From: Nitrospirota bacterium
GTDB taxonomy: Bacteria; Nitrospirota; Thermodesulfovibrionia; Thermodesulfovibrionales; JdFR-88
Direction of reading: 5' to 3'
DNA length: 64,000 nt
Assembly (NCBI GenBank): GCA_021813405.1
Contig: JAKAKS010000022.1
Span: 62,001 to 126,000 of the forward strand
Position 1 is the stretch's first letter. Each line of letters starts with the position of its first letter. The notes below the pieces were generated by a model that worked only from the letters and a program-made list of their open reading frames with translations, was not told the DNA's origin and ran no database searches. This document shows, in pieces, positions 53,730-64,000 of the stretch. The position numbers and the translations under genes were made by a program.

Positions 53730-54047
53730 ATGAAAATGATCAGGGCTTTTATCAGGCCGGAAAAGGAGCAGGAAGTGGTGCTTGCGCTTGAGGGCGCAGG
53801 CTATCCATCGCTTACCAAGATGCCGGTGTTTGGCAGGGGCAAGCAGAAGGGTCTCCAGATAGGCCCGGTGCATTATGACGAGCTGCCGAAGACTTTGATA
53901 ATGATGGTGGTGGAGGAGTCCGCAATGGAAAACGTTATAAAGATCATACGGGAAAAGGCTCTTACGGGTTTTATCGGTGACGGCAAGATATTCATAAGCC
54001 CGGTTGAAGAGTCCTACACCATAAGGACAGGGCAGGCTGGGCTATGA
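53730..54047 (+). CDS. nifI1: Nitrogen regulatory PII-like protein NifI1
   Basis: 105 residues. The PII core is clear (AFIRPEKEQEVVLALEGAGYPSLTKMPVFGRGKQKG; IGDGKIFISPVEESYTIRTGQAG). The T-loop is short and lacks the uridylylated Tyr of GlnB, as in NifI1. With NifI2 it binds and inactivates the MoFe protein when 2-oxoglutarate is low. It is 33 bases after nifX and overlaps nifI2 by four bases. In archaea and clostridia the pair sits between nifH and nifD; here it is downstream. Confidence 0.9.
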   Translation: MKMIRAFIRPEKEQEVVLALEGAGYPSLTKMPVFGRGKQKGLQIGPVHYDELPKTLIMMVVEESAMENVIKIIREKALTGFIGDGKIFISPVEESYTIRTGQAGL

Positions 54048-54460
54048 AAGAGATAACGGCCATAATCAGAAGGGACAAGCTGCCGGTTACAAGGGCTGCC
54101 CTGGAGGCCCTTGGTTATCCATCGCTTACTATTCAAAGCGTGGAAGGACGCGGAAAACAAAAAGGAGCGCTCTGCGCGGAAATGGATTCCGAGCTGCCAG
54201 ACGCCTTCTGCACGGCGGTAAAACTAACGCCCACACCTTCTTCATATGCGCTGGAGCATACCCTGCCCAAAGCGGCCCTTTTTGTTCCAAAGCGGCTCCT
54301 TACGATAGTGGCCCCGGATGACGTTGTAACCACCATTGTAAAAGCAATAGTCAAGGCCAACCAGACCGGCAGGAACGGGGACGGTAAGATATTTGTTTCG
54401 CCTATCGAGGGCGCTTTGAGGATAAGGACCGGCGAGCAGGCCGGAGAGGCAATTTCCTGA
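54044..54460 (+). CDS. nifI2: Nitrogen regulatory PII-like protein NifI2
   Basis: 138 residues. Longer T-loop than NifI1, as expected for NifI2: SVEGRGKQKGALCAEMDSELPD followed by LTPTPSSYALEHTLPKAALFVPKRLLTIVAPDDVV, then NGDGKIFVSPIEGALRIRTGEQ. Translationally coupled to NifI1 through a four-base overlap. Acts in the reversible nitrogenase switch-off complex. Confidence 0.9.
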   Translation: MKEITAIIRRDKLPVTRAALEALGYPSLTIQSVEGRGKQKGALCAEMDSELPDAFCTAVKLTPTPSSYALEHTLPKAALFVPKRLLTIVAPDDVVTTIVKAIVKANQTGRNGDGKIFVSPIEGALRIRTGEQAGEAIS

Positions 54461-54472
54461 TACGGAGGTAGG

Positions 54473-54745
54473 ATGATGGCTGCCGGACTGACCAGAAGCG
54501 GGAGCGCCTGGACGCCCAGGTTCCTGGAATCAATAGACATTGAAAAATGCATCGGCTGCGGCCGCTGCTACAAGGTATGCGGGCGTGGCGTCCTTGAGCT
54601 GATTGAAAAACCTTTTGAGGGCGAGGACGAATACGGCGACGATATGGGAAACAAGGTGATGTCCGTAGTCAATCCCGGAAACTGCATAGGCTGTGAAGCG
54701 TGCGCGCGTGTGTGCACAAAAAAATGCCAGGCGCACTCGGATTAG
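54473..54745 (+). CDS. fdxB: nif-associated 2[4Fe-4S] ferredoxin (FdxB / ferredoxin III type)
   Basis: 90 residues with two clusters: CIGCGRCYKVCGRG and CIGCEACARVC, separated by a long Asp/Glu-rich insertion (EKPFEGEDEYGDDMGNK), a pattern of the nif-specific ferredoxin III family. Likely electron donor to NifH or to cofactor synthesis. ATG 54473 follows ACGGAGGTAGG. Last gene before the terminator at 54801. Confidence 0.88.
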   Translation: MMAAGLTRSGSAWTPRFLESIDIEKCIGCGRCYKVCGRGVLELIEKPFEGEDEYGDDMGNKVMSVVNPGNCIGCEACARVCTKKCQAHSD

Positions 54746-54800
54746 CTCCGGGCTTATCCCCCAGTCAGGTCCCGATCTAGTTTTTTTAACCGGCCCGTAA

Positions 54801-54830
54801 CTGACAGGCGGCAATATGCCGCCCTGTCAG
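54801..54830 (+). terminator. Terminator-like hairpin at the end of the nif operon
   Basis: CTGACAGGCGGC pairs with GCCGCC-CTGTCAG through one bulged C around AATAT, then ATTTATT follows. Located 55 bases after the ferredoxin stop. Confidence 0.6.
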
Positions 54831-54960
54831 ATTTATTGCGCTCTTCCTTTTTAACTTGCGCTCTTATTTCCTGTACGTGAAAGACGTGTTATAGTTTTTT
54901 CATACAAGTTAAATGCCGCTTTGGGAAACTCAACACGGGTAATTACCGGGGGCAGGGAGA

Positions 54961-56745
54961 TTGACGGCATTGGATGAATTACGCACCCCTCAGGCGGACA
55001 AAGCAAAAAAAAACTCTTCGGATGAGATCCGGATGGAGCAGGTACGGCTTGCATTCAAGGATTTGCCCACCATGCAGACGGCCTCTTTCATTGTGGCCCT
55101 GGTCCTCTCCTGGCTTATATGGAAGATTGTCCCGCCTGCGCACATTTTTGCGTGGGACCTGCTTATTCTGGGCGTAGTTGCAAGCCGGATAATGTTATAT
55201 TACCGGTTTCTCCGCGTACGCAATGGCTCTTTTGCCGCTGAGGATTGGCAAAAAAGGTTTCTGGTTTTAAGCCTTATTTCAGGGACGGTCTGGGGACTGT
55301 CAGCTTTTATGATATTCCCAGTATGCAATGTAGGGGTGATAGCCATTTTTCTGCTGGCGCTTGCCAGCCTGGCAGCTGCAACAACGATAACTCATGCGGC
55401 AATCCGGACGGCCTCCGCGTCATGGGCAGTGCCTGCTTTGCTTCTGTATGCTGCCCATTGCGTTGTTATGGGAGGCGCGCCTGACTATACCCTGGCTTTT
55501 TTAACGGTGCTTTATCTGCTTGCAGTCCTGCGGCTTTCACTCATACATAACAAGAACATTACATCCGCCATCACCTTGAAATTTGAAAATCTGGATCTTA
55601 TTGAAAATGTAAAAAAGGCAAACGAGCATTTAAGCCAGGACATCTTCAGGCGCAAACAGGCAGAAAAGGCACTGAATGAATACCGGCAGGAACTGGAGCG
55701 GCTGGTTGAAAAGCGCACAGCGGAACTTCTTGAGACCGAAAAGAGATATCGCCTGCTTTTTGAAAAAGCCCATGATGCTATTTTTATCATAGACGCGGAA
55801 GGGCCGGATTCCGGCAGGATTGTAGCGGCAAATGAAACGGCGGCAAGTATGCACGGATACACCGTTGAGGAGCTTTTGAAAATGAGCATAATGGATGTGG
55901 ACTCTCCCGAGGACGCCAGACTATCAGTGGAGCGCCGTGCATTAATAATGAAAGGGCAATGGCTGCATGCGGTGATAAACCACCGGAAAAAAGACGGTAC
56001 GATTTTCCCGGTGGAGATCAGCTCTGGCCTGATGGAGCAGGGCGGCCATAAATACTTTTTCGCTATCGAGCGGGACGTAACCGAGCGCAGGAAAACTGAC
56101 GAGAAGATAGCGGCCGCCCTGAAGGAAAAAGAGGTGCTCCTTAAAGAGGTCTATCACCGCACGAAGAACAACATGCAGGTAATATCGTCTTTGCTGGGCC
56201 TTCAGGCGGCAGCCGTGGAGGACCGCCTCCTCCAGCGGGCGTTTAAAGAGATGCAGGACCGGATCAGGGCAATGTCGCTTGTGCATGAGGAGTTGTATGA
56301 ATCAACCGACCTTTCCAACCTGGATATGAAACGGTATCTTGAGGCCCTGGCCCTTGGCATGAAGGAAAGTTACATCGCGGACACGGCAAGGATATCGATT
56401 GACGTTGAGGCCGAGAGCATCCCATTGTCCATAGACCTGGCCATCCCCTGCGGGCTTATAATAAATGAGTTGCTCGCCAACTCACTAAAACATGCCTTCC
56501 CGGGGCGGATGACCGGCAGCATCAGTATTGGCCTGCACAGAAAGAGCGGCGATGAGTTGGAGCTTGCCTATTCCGACAACGGCATTGGGCTTCCGGAAGG
56601 CCTGGATATAAAAACGACAAAAACTCTTGGTTTGAGGCTTGTAAATAATCTTGTTGCCAGCCAGCTGAGAGGCACTTTACAGGTGCACCGTGAAAACGGC
56701 GCCGCATTTGTCATACGCTTCAGCTCAACGGTAAATCACGGATAA
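54961..56745 (+). CDS. Membrane sensor histidine kinase, PAS and HisKA_2/HATPase type
   Basis: Begins at TTG 54961 with GGGGG upstream; a later ATG at 55033 is possible. N-terminus has about six membrane helices (FIVALVLSWLIWKI to LTVLYLLAVLRLSLI), a coiled coil, a PAS domain (YRLLFEKAHDAIFIID; FPVEISSGLMEQGG; FAIERDVTERRK), the HisKA_2 histidine in EVYHRTKNNMQVISSLLGLQA, and a HATPase domain (LIINELLANSLKHAFP; YSDNGIGLPEG; LGLRLVNNLV). 594 residues. No response regulator is adjacent, so its partner is unknown. A nif role is not implied. Confidence 0.88.
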   Translation: MTALDELRTPQADKAKKNSSDEIRMEQVRLAFKDLPTMQTASFIVALVLSWLIWKIVPPAHIFAWDLLILGVVASRIMLYYRFLRVRNGSFAAEDWQKRFLVLSLISGTVWGLSAFMIFPVCNVGVIAIFLLALASLAAATTITHAAIRTASASWAVPALLLYAAHCVVMGGAPDYTLAFLTVLYLLAVLRLSLIHNKNITSAITLKFENLDLIENVKKANEHLSQDIFRRKQAEKALNEYRQELERLVEKRTAELLETEKRYRLLFEKAHDAIFIIDAEGPDSGRIVAANETAASMHGYTVEELLKMSIMDVDSPEDARLSVERRALIMKGQWLHAVINHRKKDGTIFPVEISSGLMEQGGHKYFFAIERDVTERRKTDEKIAAALKEKEVLLKEVYHRTKNNMQVISSLLGLQAAAVEDRLLQRAFKEMQDRIRAMSLVHEELYESTDLSNLDMKRYLEALALGMKESYIADTARISIDVEAESIPLSIDLAIPCGLIINELLANSLKHAFPGRMTGSISIGLHRKSGDELELAYSDNGIGLPEGLDIKTTKTLGLRLVNNLVASQLRGTLQVHRENGAAFVIRFSSTVNHG

Positions 56746-56773
56746 CAAATCTGGAACGCAGGCCCCTGCCCGA

Positions 56774-57472
56774 TTATCTTTGGGCTTCGATGCCCGATTT
56801 CTTAATAAGAGCAGGCCATAAGTTCTCCGGCGATTTGCCAAACACTGTGCCGGCGTCCGTCTCCCGGACGTACCAGCTGCCTTTTGCCAGTTCAGATTCC
56901 AGCTGGCCTGGCGCCCACCCTGCATATCCCACGTAAAGACGGAACTTGGCATCTGGCCTGACGGCCAGGCGTTTAAATGTGCCAATCTCTATGCTGGCGT
57001 AAACCCCATCCAGCACCTTAAATGAATTGGACGGTTGTTTCTTTGCAGAAATCAGAAGAAACATCTGGTCCATCTGCACAGGCCCGCCAAAGAAAGCCGT
57101 ATCCTTCCTTTTTTCCAGACCTTTAATTTTTGGAAACAGCTTTGAAAGCAGCATTTCGGATGGCCTGTTTATTATCAGCCCCATCGTGCCGGTTTGATCA
57201 TAGTTTATAAGCAGAATAACCGATTGCTGGAATATAGGGCCTTCAAGCTGCCGGGTTGCTACAAACAGCTTGCCCACTGAGAGCCCGGGATAGGGCTGCC
57301 AACCAGTCTGCTCTCCTGGAGTGATGCTGCTGGGCAGCGAGCAAAGTAGCTCCCTGGCGCCAGCGGGTTGTAGTGCGGCGAAAAGGCCCGTAAGAAACGC
57401 TGCGATGGCCACGGCGGCCAGAAAAAAACTGGTGTACGCAAGGCGTCCCAAAAACCGCTTCCGCTTCACCAC
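56774..57472 (-). CDS. YqgE/AlgH family protein with an N-terminal membrane segment
   Basis: UPF0301 (DUF179) protein: LSVGKLFVATRQLEGPIFQQSVILLINYDQTGTMGLIINRPSEM, FFGGPVQMDQMFLLIS, and LYVGYAGWAPGQLESELAKGSWYV, all diagnostic. Unlike most members, which are cytosolic and about 190 residues, this one has an added N-terminus with a membrane helix (YTSFFLAAVAIAAFLTGLF), making it 232 residues and probably exported or anchored. GTG start at 57472, four bases downstream of the gyrB stop, so likely co-transcribed. Function of the family is not established. Confidence 0.85.
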   Translation of the reverse strand: MVKRKRFLGRLAYTSFFLAAVAIAAFLTGLFAALQPAGARELLCSLPSSITPGEQTGWQPYPGLSVGKLFVATRQLEGPIFQQSVILLINYDQTGTMGLIINRPSEMLLSKLFPKIKGLEKRKDTAFFGGPVQMDQMFLLISAKKQPSNSFKVLDGVYASIEIGTFKRLAVRPDAKFRLYVGYAGWAPGQLESELAKGSWYVRETDAGTVFGKSPENLWPALIKKSGIEAQR

Positions 57473-57476
57473 ACAA

Positions 57477-59906
<2,430 letters not shown>

Positions 59907-60036
59907 TCACCTTTCGCCCCTCTTCAGGCGAGCATTCAATGAACCTGATAGCTTGCCCCGCCATGAAAGAATTGGATGCTGCTTTTAAAACAAAATGTCT
60001 ATTTATTATAACAGTTTAAGGCGGGTAAGGGGGGTT

Positions 60037-60060
60037 AAAAAAGGGCTCCGGTACAGCCCC
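60037..60060 (-). terminator. Intrinsic terminator of the membrane protein gene
   Basis: On the minus strand GGGCT-GTACCGG-AGCCC is followed by TTTTTT. It begins about 16 bases after the stop of the membrane protein and separates it from gyrB. Confidence 0.65.
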
Positions 60061-60075
60061 AAGGGTGGTGAAATA

Positions 60076-61812
60076 TCAGGCCTGCTGCGCTCCTGAAAGA
60101 TGGGATGGCCCGGGGCCCTTTTTTATTGGCCCCCGGATAAGGAAAAAAAGAATGGTAACAGCTGTAAGCACTGAAACGGCCCATCCTGTAACCCTGGGCC
60201 ACGTTGTTCCAAACCATAGTTTAATCGAGTGCAAGCCCGCCGGCACCCTGAATGTAATGAACCCTTCGGGGGTGGTGTAAATGGGGGTGTCCCGGCCATC
60301 TATACTGAGTTCCCAGCCGGGAAAGTAAAACTGCGTAATAGTCATATTGCCCGGTTTAACGGCCCTGGCTCGCAGCTGGATACCGGAGCCTCCGGTCTGC
60401 AACTGCTCCGCTTGAATGCCAGCGTCTGCATACAGCAAATGATAGATTTTGGGGGTTACAGGTATCGTTTCCCACCTGGGCCGGAATTCGTCGATCACTG
60501 ATATGCCCATCAGGGTAGGAATGTTCTCTTTGATTGCCCGCCTCGATGAAACGGCCCTTTGATTGCCGGAAGCAAAAACACACAGCGCAAAGGCAAGCAG
60601 CAGCAGCAAAGCCGGCCCGGCTGGCATCCGGGTTGCCGGTTTTAAGCTGGTTGAATACCCTGTCAGGGCGGCCAGAAACAGAGTTGCGGTGCCCAGGTAG
60701 CTGAAAGGAAACAGGACGAACTGCATCAACTCAACGTTTTTGTATATTACTGCGGAGGGGGGTATAGTCATGAAAAGCCCCAGCAACCCCAGAAACAGGA
60801 CGGTAATACCAAACCCCCTTTTACCCTTGGCGCCGATAATGACTATAAGCGAAAGTGCGGAAAAGGCTAAAAGGACATATCCGATCTGAAAATTCTGCCT
60901 GGCCCAGACTGAACCATATTGCAACACATAGCCTGGTTTATACCTGGCCAGCCAATCTATCGGGGACGCGAAGTGTTCATAATACCGATCCCTGCTCAGC
61001 AGAACGCCCCTGAAGTCATACAGATAGCCAGCTTCGGCCAACACTGGCAACCAATAAAACGCAGACACCCCGATGCCGGCTGCGGGGCCCGCGGCAGCCT
61101 TTAAAAACATCCGTAAGCGGCCGCCGGATGAAAATGTCCGCCATAAAATGTAAATGGCGGCAAAGGGGGCCACCATGAAACCTACCAGGTTATGAGTCAA
61201 TGTTATTGCAGCGGTGGCAGACGCCGTCAGCGCCAACCCCCGCAGATAATCATTTGGGGAATACATGGTGTCAATGCCATAAAAAAGCCAGGGTAATAGG
61301 TTTATCGCGGCCAATTCCGGCAGGGCTCCGCGTATATATAAATTGTCGAAATGGTATGGGACAAATAAAAAGATTGTGGAGGCTATCATCGCCCCGAAAA
61401 TATCGACGTGCCGCCTTGTCCAGAAAAACATACCAAGCCATCCAAGGAAAAGGCCAAGCATGCATACGGTTTTTACTGCGGGCAGCAACGGGACTCCAAG
61501 GGCGTGCAGATAGCCAGATGCCAGATAAAAAGCCGGTGGATAAAAATTTAAAAACCCGGACCCTTTACCGGCGGCCGCCGCCGTTATCCAGCGCGGGTAC
61601 AGATCGCCATGGCGCACTGCGTATGCCACGGCCTCCACCCGTTGAATATGCAGGAATGCGTCATAGGTAACGAACCACCCGTCCCGCAGCAATGGCCATG
61701 CCGCAACTATGGTCTGGATTATTCCAAAAAAGATGATAAGCGCCCATGTACGGAAGGAAATAGCGCCGGGACCGGTTTCCTCATTGTGCCGGAACACCTT
61801 TGTTTCCATCAT
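60076..61812 (-). CDS. Multi-spanning membrane protein, PTPS-related (GT-C-like)
   Basis: 578 residues with about 11-13 membrane helices and a periplasmic loop; the start region WFVTYDAFLHIQRVEAVAYAVRHGDLYPRWITAAAAGKGSGFLNFYPP is the 6-pyruvoyl-tetrahydropterin-synthase-related membrane domain family, which resembles GT-C glycosyltransferases or Wzy-like enzymes. The end (PGWELSIDGRDTPIYTTPEGFITFRVPAGLHSIKLWFG) is a YfhO-type C-terminal domain. Likely uses polyprenyl-phosphate sugars; not shown. Sits unusually between dnaN and gyrB. Confidence 0.78.
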   Translation of the reverse strand: MMETKVFRHNEETGPGAISFRTWALIIFFGIIQTIVAAWPLLRDGWFVTYDAFLHIQRVEAVAYAVRHGDLYPRWITAAAAGKGSGFLNFYPPAFYLASGYLHALGVPLLPAVKTVCMLGLFLGWLGMFFWTRRHVDIFGAMIASTIFLFVPYHFDNLYIRGALPELAAINLLPWLFYGIDTMYSPNDYLRGLALTASATAAITLTHNLVGFMVAPFAAIYILWRTFSSGGRLRMFLKAAAGPAAGIGVSAFYWLPVLAEAGYLYDFRGVLLSRDRYYEHFASPIDWLARYKPGYVLQYGSVWARQNFQIGYVLLAFSALSLIVIIGAKGKRGFGITVLFLGLLGLFMTIPPSAVIYKNVELMQFVLFPFSYLGTATLFLAALTGYSTSLKPATRMPAGPALLLLLAFALCVFASGNQRAVSSRRAIKENIPTLMGISVIDEFRPRWETIPVTPKIYHLLYADAGIQAEQLQTGGSGIQLRARAVKPGNMTITQFYFPGWELSIDGRDTPIYTTPEGFITFRVPAGLHSIKLWFGTTWPRVTGWAVSVLTAVTILFFLIRGPIKKGPGPSHLSGAQQA

Positions 61813-61939
61813 ATCATCGTTATTTTAAAGATAAAAAGGGTCTTTTTGTGATACCGGGGAAATTCAGGTCCCGGTTCACCGCAGATGGCAGGACCGCCAG
61901 AGCTTCTTTGAATTTGTTGCAGACGCAAATTGGTCCGCG

Positions 61940-63070
61940 CTAAATCCTCATCGGCATGACCACGCACCTGTAATCGCCGCCGCCCATTGTCTTTAAGAGC
62001 GTTGGGGAAAGCGGGTCCTGGAATTCAAATATCACCTTGCCCTTGCCTTCCTCGCCGCCGCCGTCTGTAAAACTCTCCATGGCCACAAGAGCGTCTATGA
62101 GGTACTTGGCATTAAAGCCGATTGTAACGGGTTCTCCGTCATAATCCGCCGGAACTTCGTCCCTGGCCTCGCCCAGGTCCGGGTTGGAGGAACTGAGGGT
62201 GAGCATACCCTTTTCAGCGTCCAGCCGCACGGCGTTGCTTCTTTCGCGGCTCATTATGGACACCCTTTTGAGCGCCTTTGCAAACTGTTCCCTGTCTATG
62301 GTGGCCTTTTTATCGCTGGAGGCCGGTATCACCTGGGAGTAGTTGGGGTATGCGCCCTCGATAAGCCTGGTTAAAAACTCCATCCCGCCCACGCTGAAAA
62401 GTATATGGTTTTTGCCCAGGGAGAGTTTCACCGAGCCTTCGGAGGGCAGGAATTTCCTGAGTTCGGCTGCCGCCTTCCTCTGGACGATAAGCTTTTTTTC
62501 CTCTCCCTTCACATCCTCTATGGATTTGGAGATGACGGCCATCCTGTGGCCGTCTGTGCCAACAAGCGTAAGTTTGCCCTCCGCCGGTATTATGTGAAAA
62601 AGAATGCCGTTTAACGTATAGCGGGTATCGCTCTCTCCGGCCGCGTAGACTGACTTGTCTATCATCTCGGAGAGTTTGGCCGCCGGCACTTCAATCTGCT
62701 CGGCCTCGCCAAGGTCCGGCCAAGCCGGGTAATCCTCGGACGGCAGACAGGCCAGCCTGAAACTGGTCTGCCCGGCTTTCACCCTTATCCATTGGGAATC
62801 TTCGGATTCTATTGTAATATCGCCTTCTATTTCGCGGACTATCTCAAAGAGCTTTCTTGCCGGTATGCAGAGTTTACCCTCTGCATCGGCCTCTGCAGCA
62901 AGAGGCTCGCGGATGGCCGTCTCCAAATCGGTTGCGGTGATGGATGAGCCATTTTTCCCGGCCACGAGCAGGAAATGCGAGAGTACCGGCATGGTGCTCT
63001 TTTTTTCCACCACAGACTGTATGTCCGCTAGTTTTTGCTGGCATTCCTGCCTGGAAACCGTGATCTTCAT
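61940..63070 (-). CDS. dnaN: DNA polymerase III sliding clamp (beta subunit)
   Basis: 376 residues with three topologically repeated clamp domains. MKITVSRQECQQKLADIQSVVEKKSTMPVLSHFLLVAG, DSDTRYTLNGILFHI, VGTDGHRMAVIS and the C-terminal GDYRCVVMPMRI are typical. Ribosome site GGAGG lies about 10 bases before ATG 63070. Follows dnaA by 16 bases on the same strand. Confidence 0.97.
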   Translation of the reverse strand: MKITVSRQECQQKLADIQSVVEKKSTMPVLSHFLLVAGKNGSSITATDLETAIREPLAAEADAEGKLCIPARKLFEIVREIEGDITIESEDSQWIRVKAGQTSFRLACLPSEDYPAWPDLGEAEQIEVPAAKLSEMIDKSVYAAGESDTRYTLNGILFHIIPAEGKLTLVGTDGHRMAVISKSIEDVKGEEKKLIVQRKAAAELRKFLPSEGSVKLSLGKNHILFSVGGMEFLTRLIEGAYPNYSQVIPASSDKKATIDREQFAKALKRVSIMSRERSNAVRLDAEKGMLTLSSSNPDLGEARDEVPADYDGEPVTIGFNAKYLIDALVAMESFTDGGGEEGKGKVIFEFQDPLSPTLLKTMGGGDYRCVVMPMRI

Positions 63071-63086
63071 CGTATATGGCCCTCCA

Positions 63087-64000
63087 TTAATGCTTCAGTT
63101 TTCCCATTAAGGACTGGATCATCTGGCTGAAACTTTCGTCCCTGGCCCTTCTATCTGCAATCTGCTTGCAGGCGTAAATAACAGTTGCGTGGTCCTTGCC
63201 TCCGGCTGCCTTGCCTATCTCGCTAAGGGAGCTGCCGGTGAGTTCCCTGGCCACATACATTGCAACCTGCCTAGGTATGGCCACTTCCTTGGTGCGTTTT
63301 TTCGCCTTGAGGTCGGCCAGTTTCATCCCGTAATGCTCCGCAACCCCCTTCATTACGGTTTCCACTGTAAGAGGTTTATCCTCATCCTCGATAAGAATGT
63401 CCTTTAGAACGGTTTTGGCCATCTCCATATCTATGGGCCTGCCTGAAAGAGAGGAGTGGGCCGCTAGCCTTATAAGGCAGCCCTCCAACTCCCTTATATT
63501 GGATTTTATCCTGCGGGCCAGAAATTCTTCTATCTCCTTGGAGAGCGTTATCCGCTCCATATCCAGCTTTTTCCTTATAATGGCAAGCTTGGTCTCATAT
63601 TCAGGCGGCTGTATATCCGCAATCAGCCCCATGTTAAACCTGGAGCGGAGCCTGTCTGTTACGTTCTTTATCTCTTTTGGCGGCCTGTCGCTGGATATTA
63701 CTATCTGTTTTTGCCGTTCATAAAGGGAATTAAATGTATGGAAAAGCTCCTCCTGGGTGGCCACCTTGTTTTCGATGAACTGAATGTCGTCTATCAGAAA
63801 CAGGTCCAGCGTTCGGTATTTGGATTTAAGCTCGTCCGTTTTCCCGTGGCGCACGGCGTGGACCACCTCGTTTGTAAACTGCTCCGCAGACACATAGTGG
63901 ACCTGAAAATCCTTAACCTTTTCGGCCACCACATTTCCAATAGCGCTAAGCAGATGGGTTTTGCCCAGCCCAACACCTCCAAAAACAAAAAGCGGGTTAT
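63087..64000 (-). CDS. dnaA: Chromosomal replication initiator DnaA (5' part outside the window)
   Basis: The frame runs off the right edge: NPLFVFGGVGLGKTHLLSAIGN there holds the Walker A motif of AAA+ domain III. Visible are Walker B LFLIDDIQFIENK, sensor region ISSDRPPKEI, LRSRFNMGLIADIQPPEYETK, and the C-terminal DNA-binding domain with VAMYVARELTGSSLSEIGKAAGGKDHATV (DnaA-box recognition). 304 residues of about 450. oriC is expected nearby, probably upstream of dnaA beyond the edge. Confidence 0.97.
   Translation of the reverse strand, partial: NPLFVFGGVGLGKTHLLSAIGNVVAEKVKDFQVHYVSAEQFTNEVVHAVRHGKTDELKSKYRTLDLFLIDDIQFIENKVATQEELFHTFNSLYERQKQIVISSDRPPKEIKNVTDRLRSRFNMGLIADIQPPEYETKLAIIRKKLDMERITLSKEIEEFLARRIKSNIRELEGCLIRLAAHSSLSGRPIDMEMAKTVLKDILIEDEDKPLTVETVMKGVAEHYGMKLADLKAKKRTKEVAIPRQVAMYVARELTGSSLSEIGKAAGGKDHATVIYACKQIADRRARDESFSQMIQSLMGKLKH

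Overview
The window looks like bacterial chromosome from a Gram-negative, probably anaerobic or microaerophilic diazotroph of moderate GC content. The envelope genes (SecD/SecF, a heptosyltransferase-like GT9, a lipobox lipoprotein, a Wzx-type flippase) point to a diderm. The nitrogenase set (short NifB, fused NifEN, the PII pair NifI1/NifI2, sigma-54 promoters) together with an apparent selenoprotein suggests Nitrospirota or Desulfobacterota/deltaproteobacteria. That placement is inference, not something read directly.

Layout. 1-2270: 3' part of a secreted beta-propeller/Ig-like protein. 2692-5923: two small hypothetical genes, an alpha-glucan phosphorylase, and a thioredoxin-fold gene interrupted by an in-frame TGA that is best explained as selenocysteine. 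5948-19501: surface-polysaccharide cluster (UDP-sugar epimerase, flippase, Gmd, B12-type radical SAM protein, methyltransferases, GT9/GT2/GT4 glycosyltransferases, AsnB) with deletion scars. 19498-30545: mixed housekeeping and small genes, including an unrecognised operon with two micro-ORFs and a GvpO-like protein, a GGDEF-EAL protein flanked by an HMA-like gene and its decayed copy, an ankyrin protein, a gene-poor 1.2 kb stretch with a HEPN remnant, a phosphoribosyltransferase-hydrolase fusion, and lysS. 30514-42546: GT14 enzyme, a large secreted DUF1566/BACON/malectin protein, mutS2, a release-factor-like gene, secDF, recJ and a lipoprotein. 42699-54745: the nif island in two transcription units, nifB-hesA-modABC and nifH-D-K-EN-X-I1-I2-fdx, each with a GG-N10-GC sigma-54 promoter. 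54961-64000: a histidine kinase, then on the minus strand algH, gyrB, a large membrane protein, dnaN and dnaA (running off the right edge), so the replication origin is probably just beyond the window.

How it fits together. ModABC imports molybdate. NifB makes the FeMo-co precursor, NifEN and NifX process it, NifHDK fixes nitrogen using electrons that may come from the adjacent ferredoxin, and NifI1/NifI2 probably switch the enzyme off when fixed nitrogen is plentiful.

Most notable signals: (1) a UxxC thioredoxin-like selenoprotein with a bacterial SECIS-like hairpin 24 nt after the TGA; (2) a three-copy intergenic element built on a 30-bp palindrome, CATGACAT-N14-ATGTCATG, with an exactly conserved spacer length; (3) a micro-ORF/hairpin/GvpO-like operon with no recognised function; (4) deletion and duplication scars at 13580-13823, 24591-24666 and 25888-26046. 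No tRNA, rRNA, CRISPR array or intact insertion sequence was recognised.
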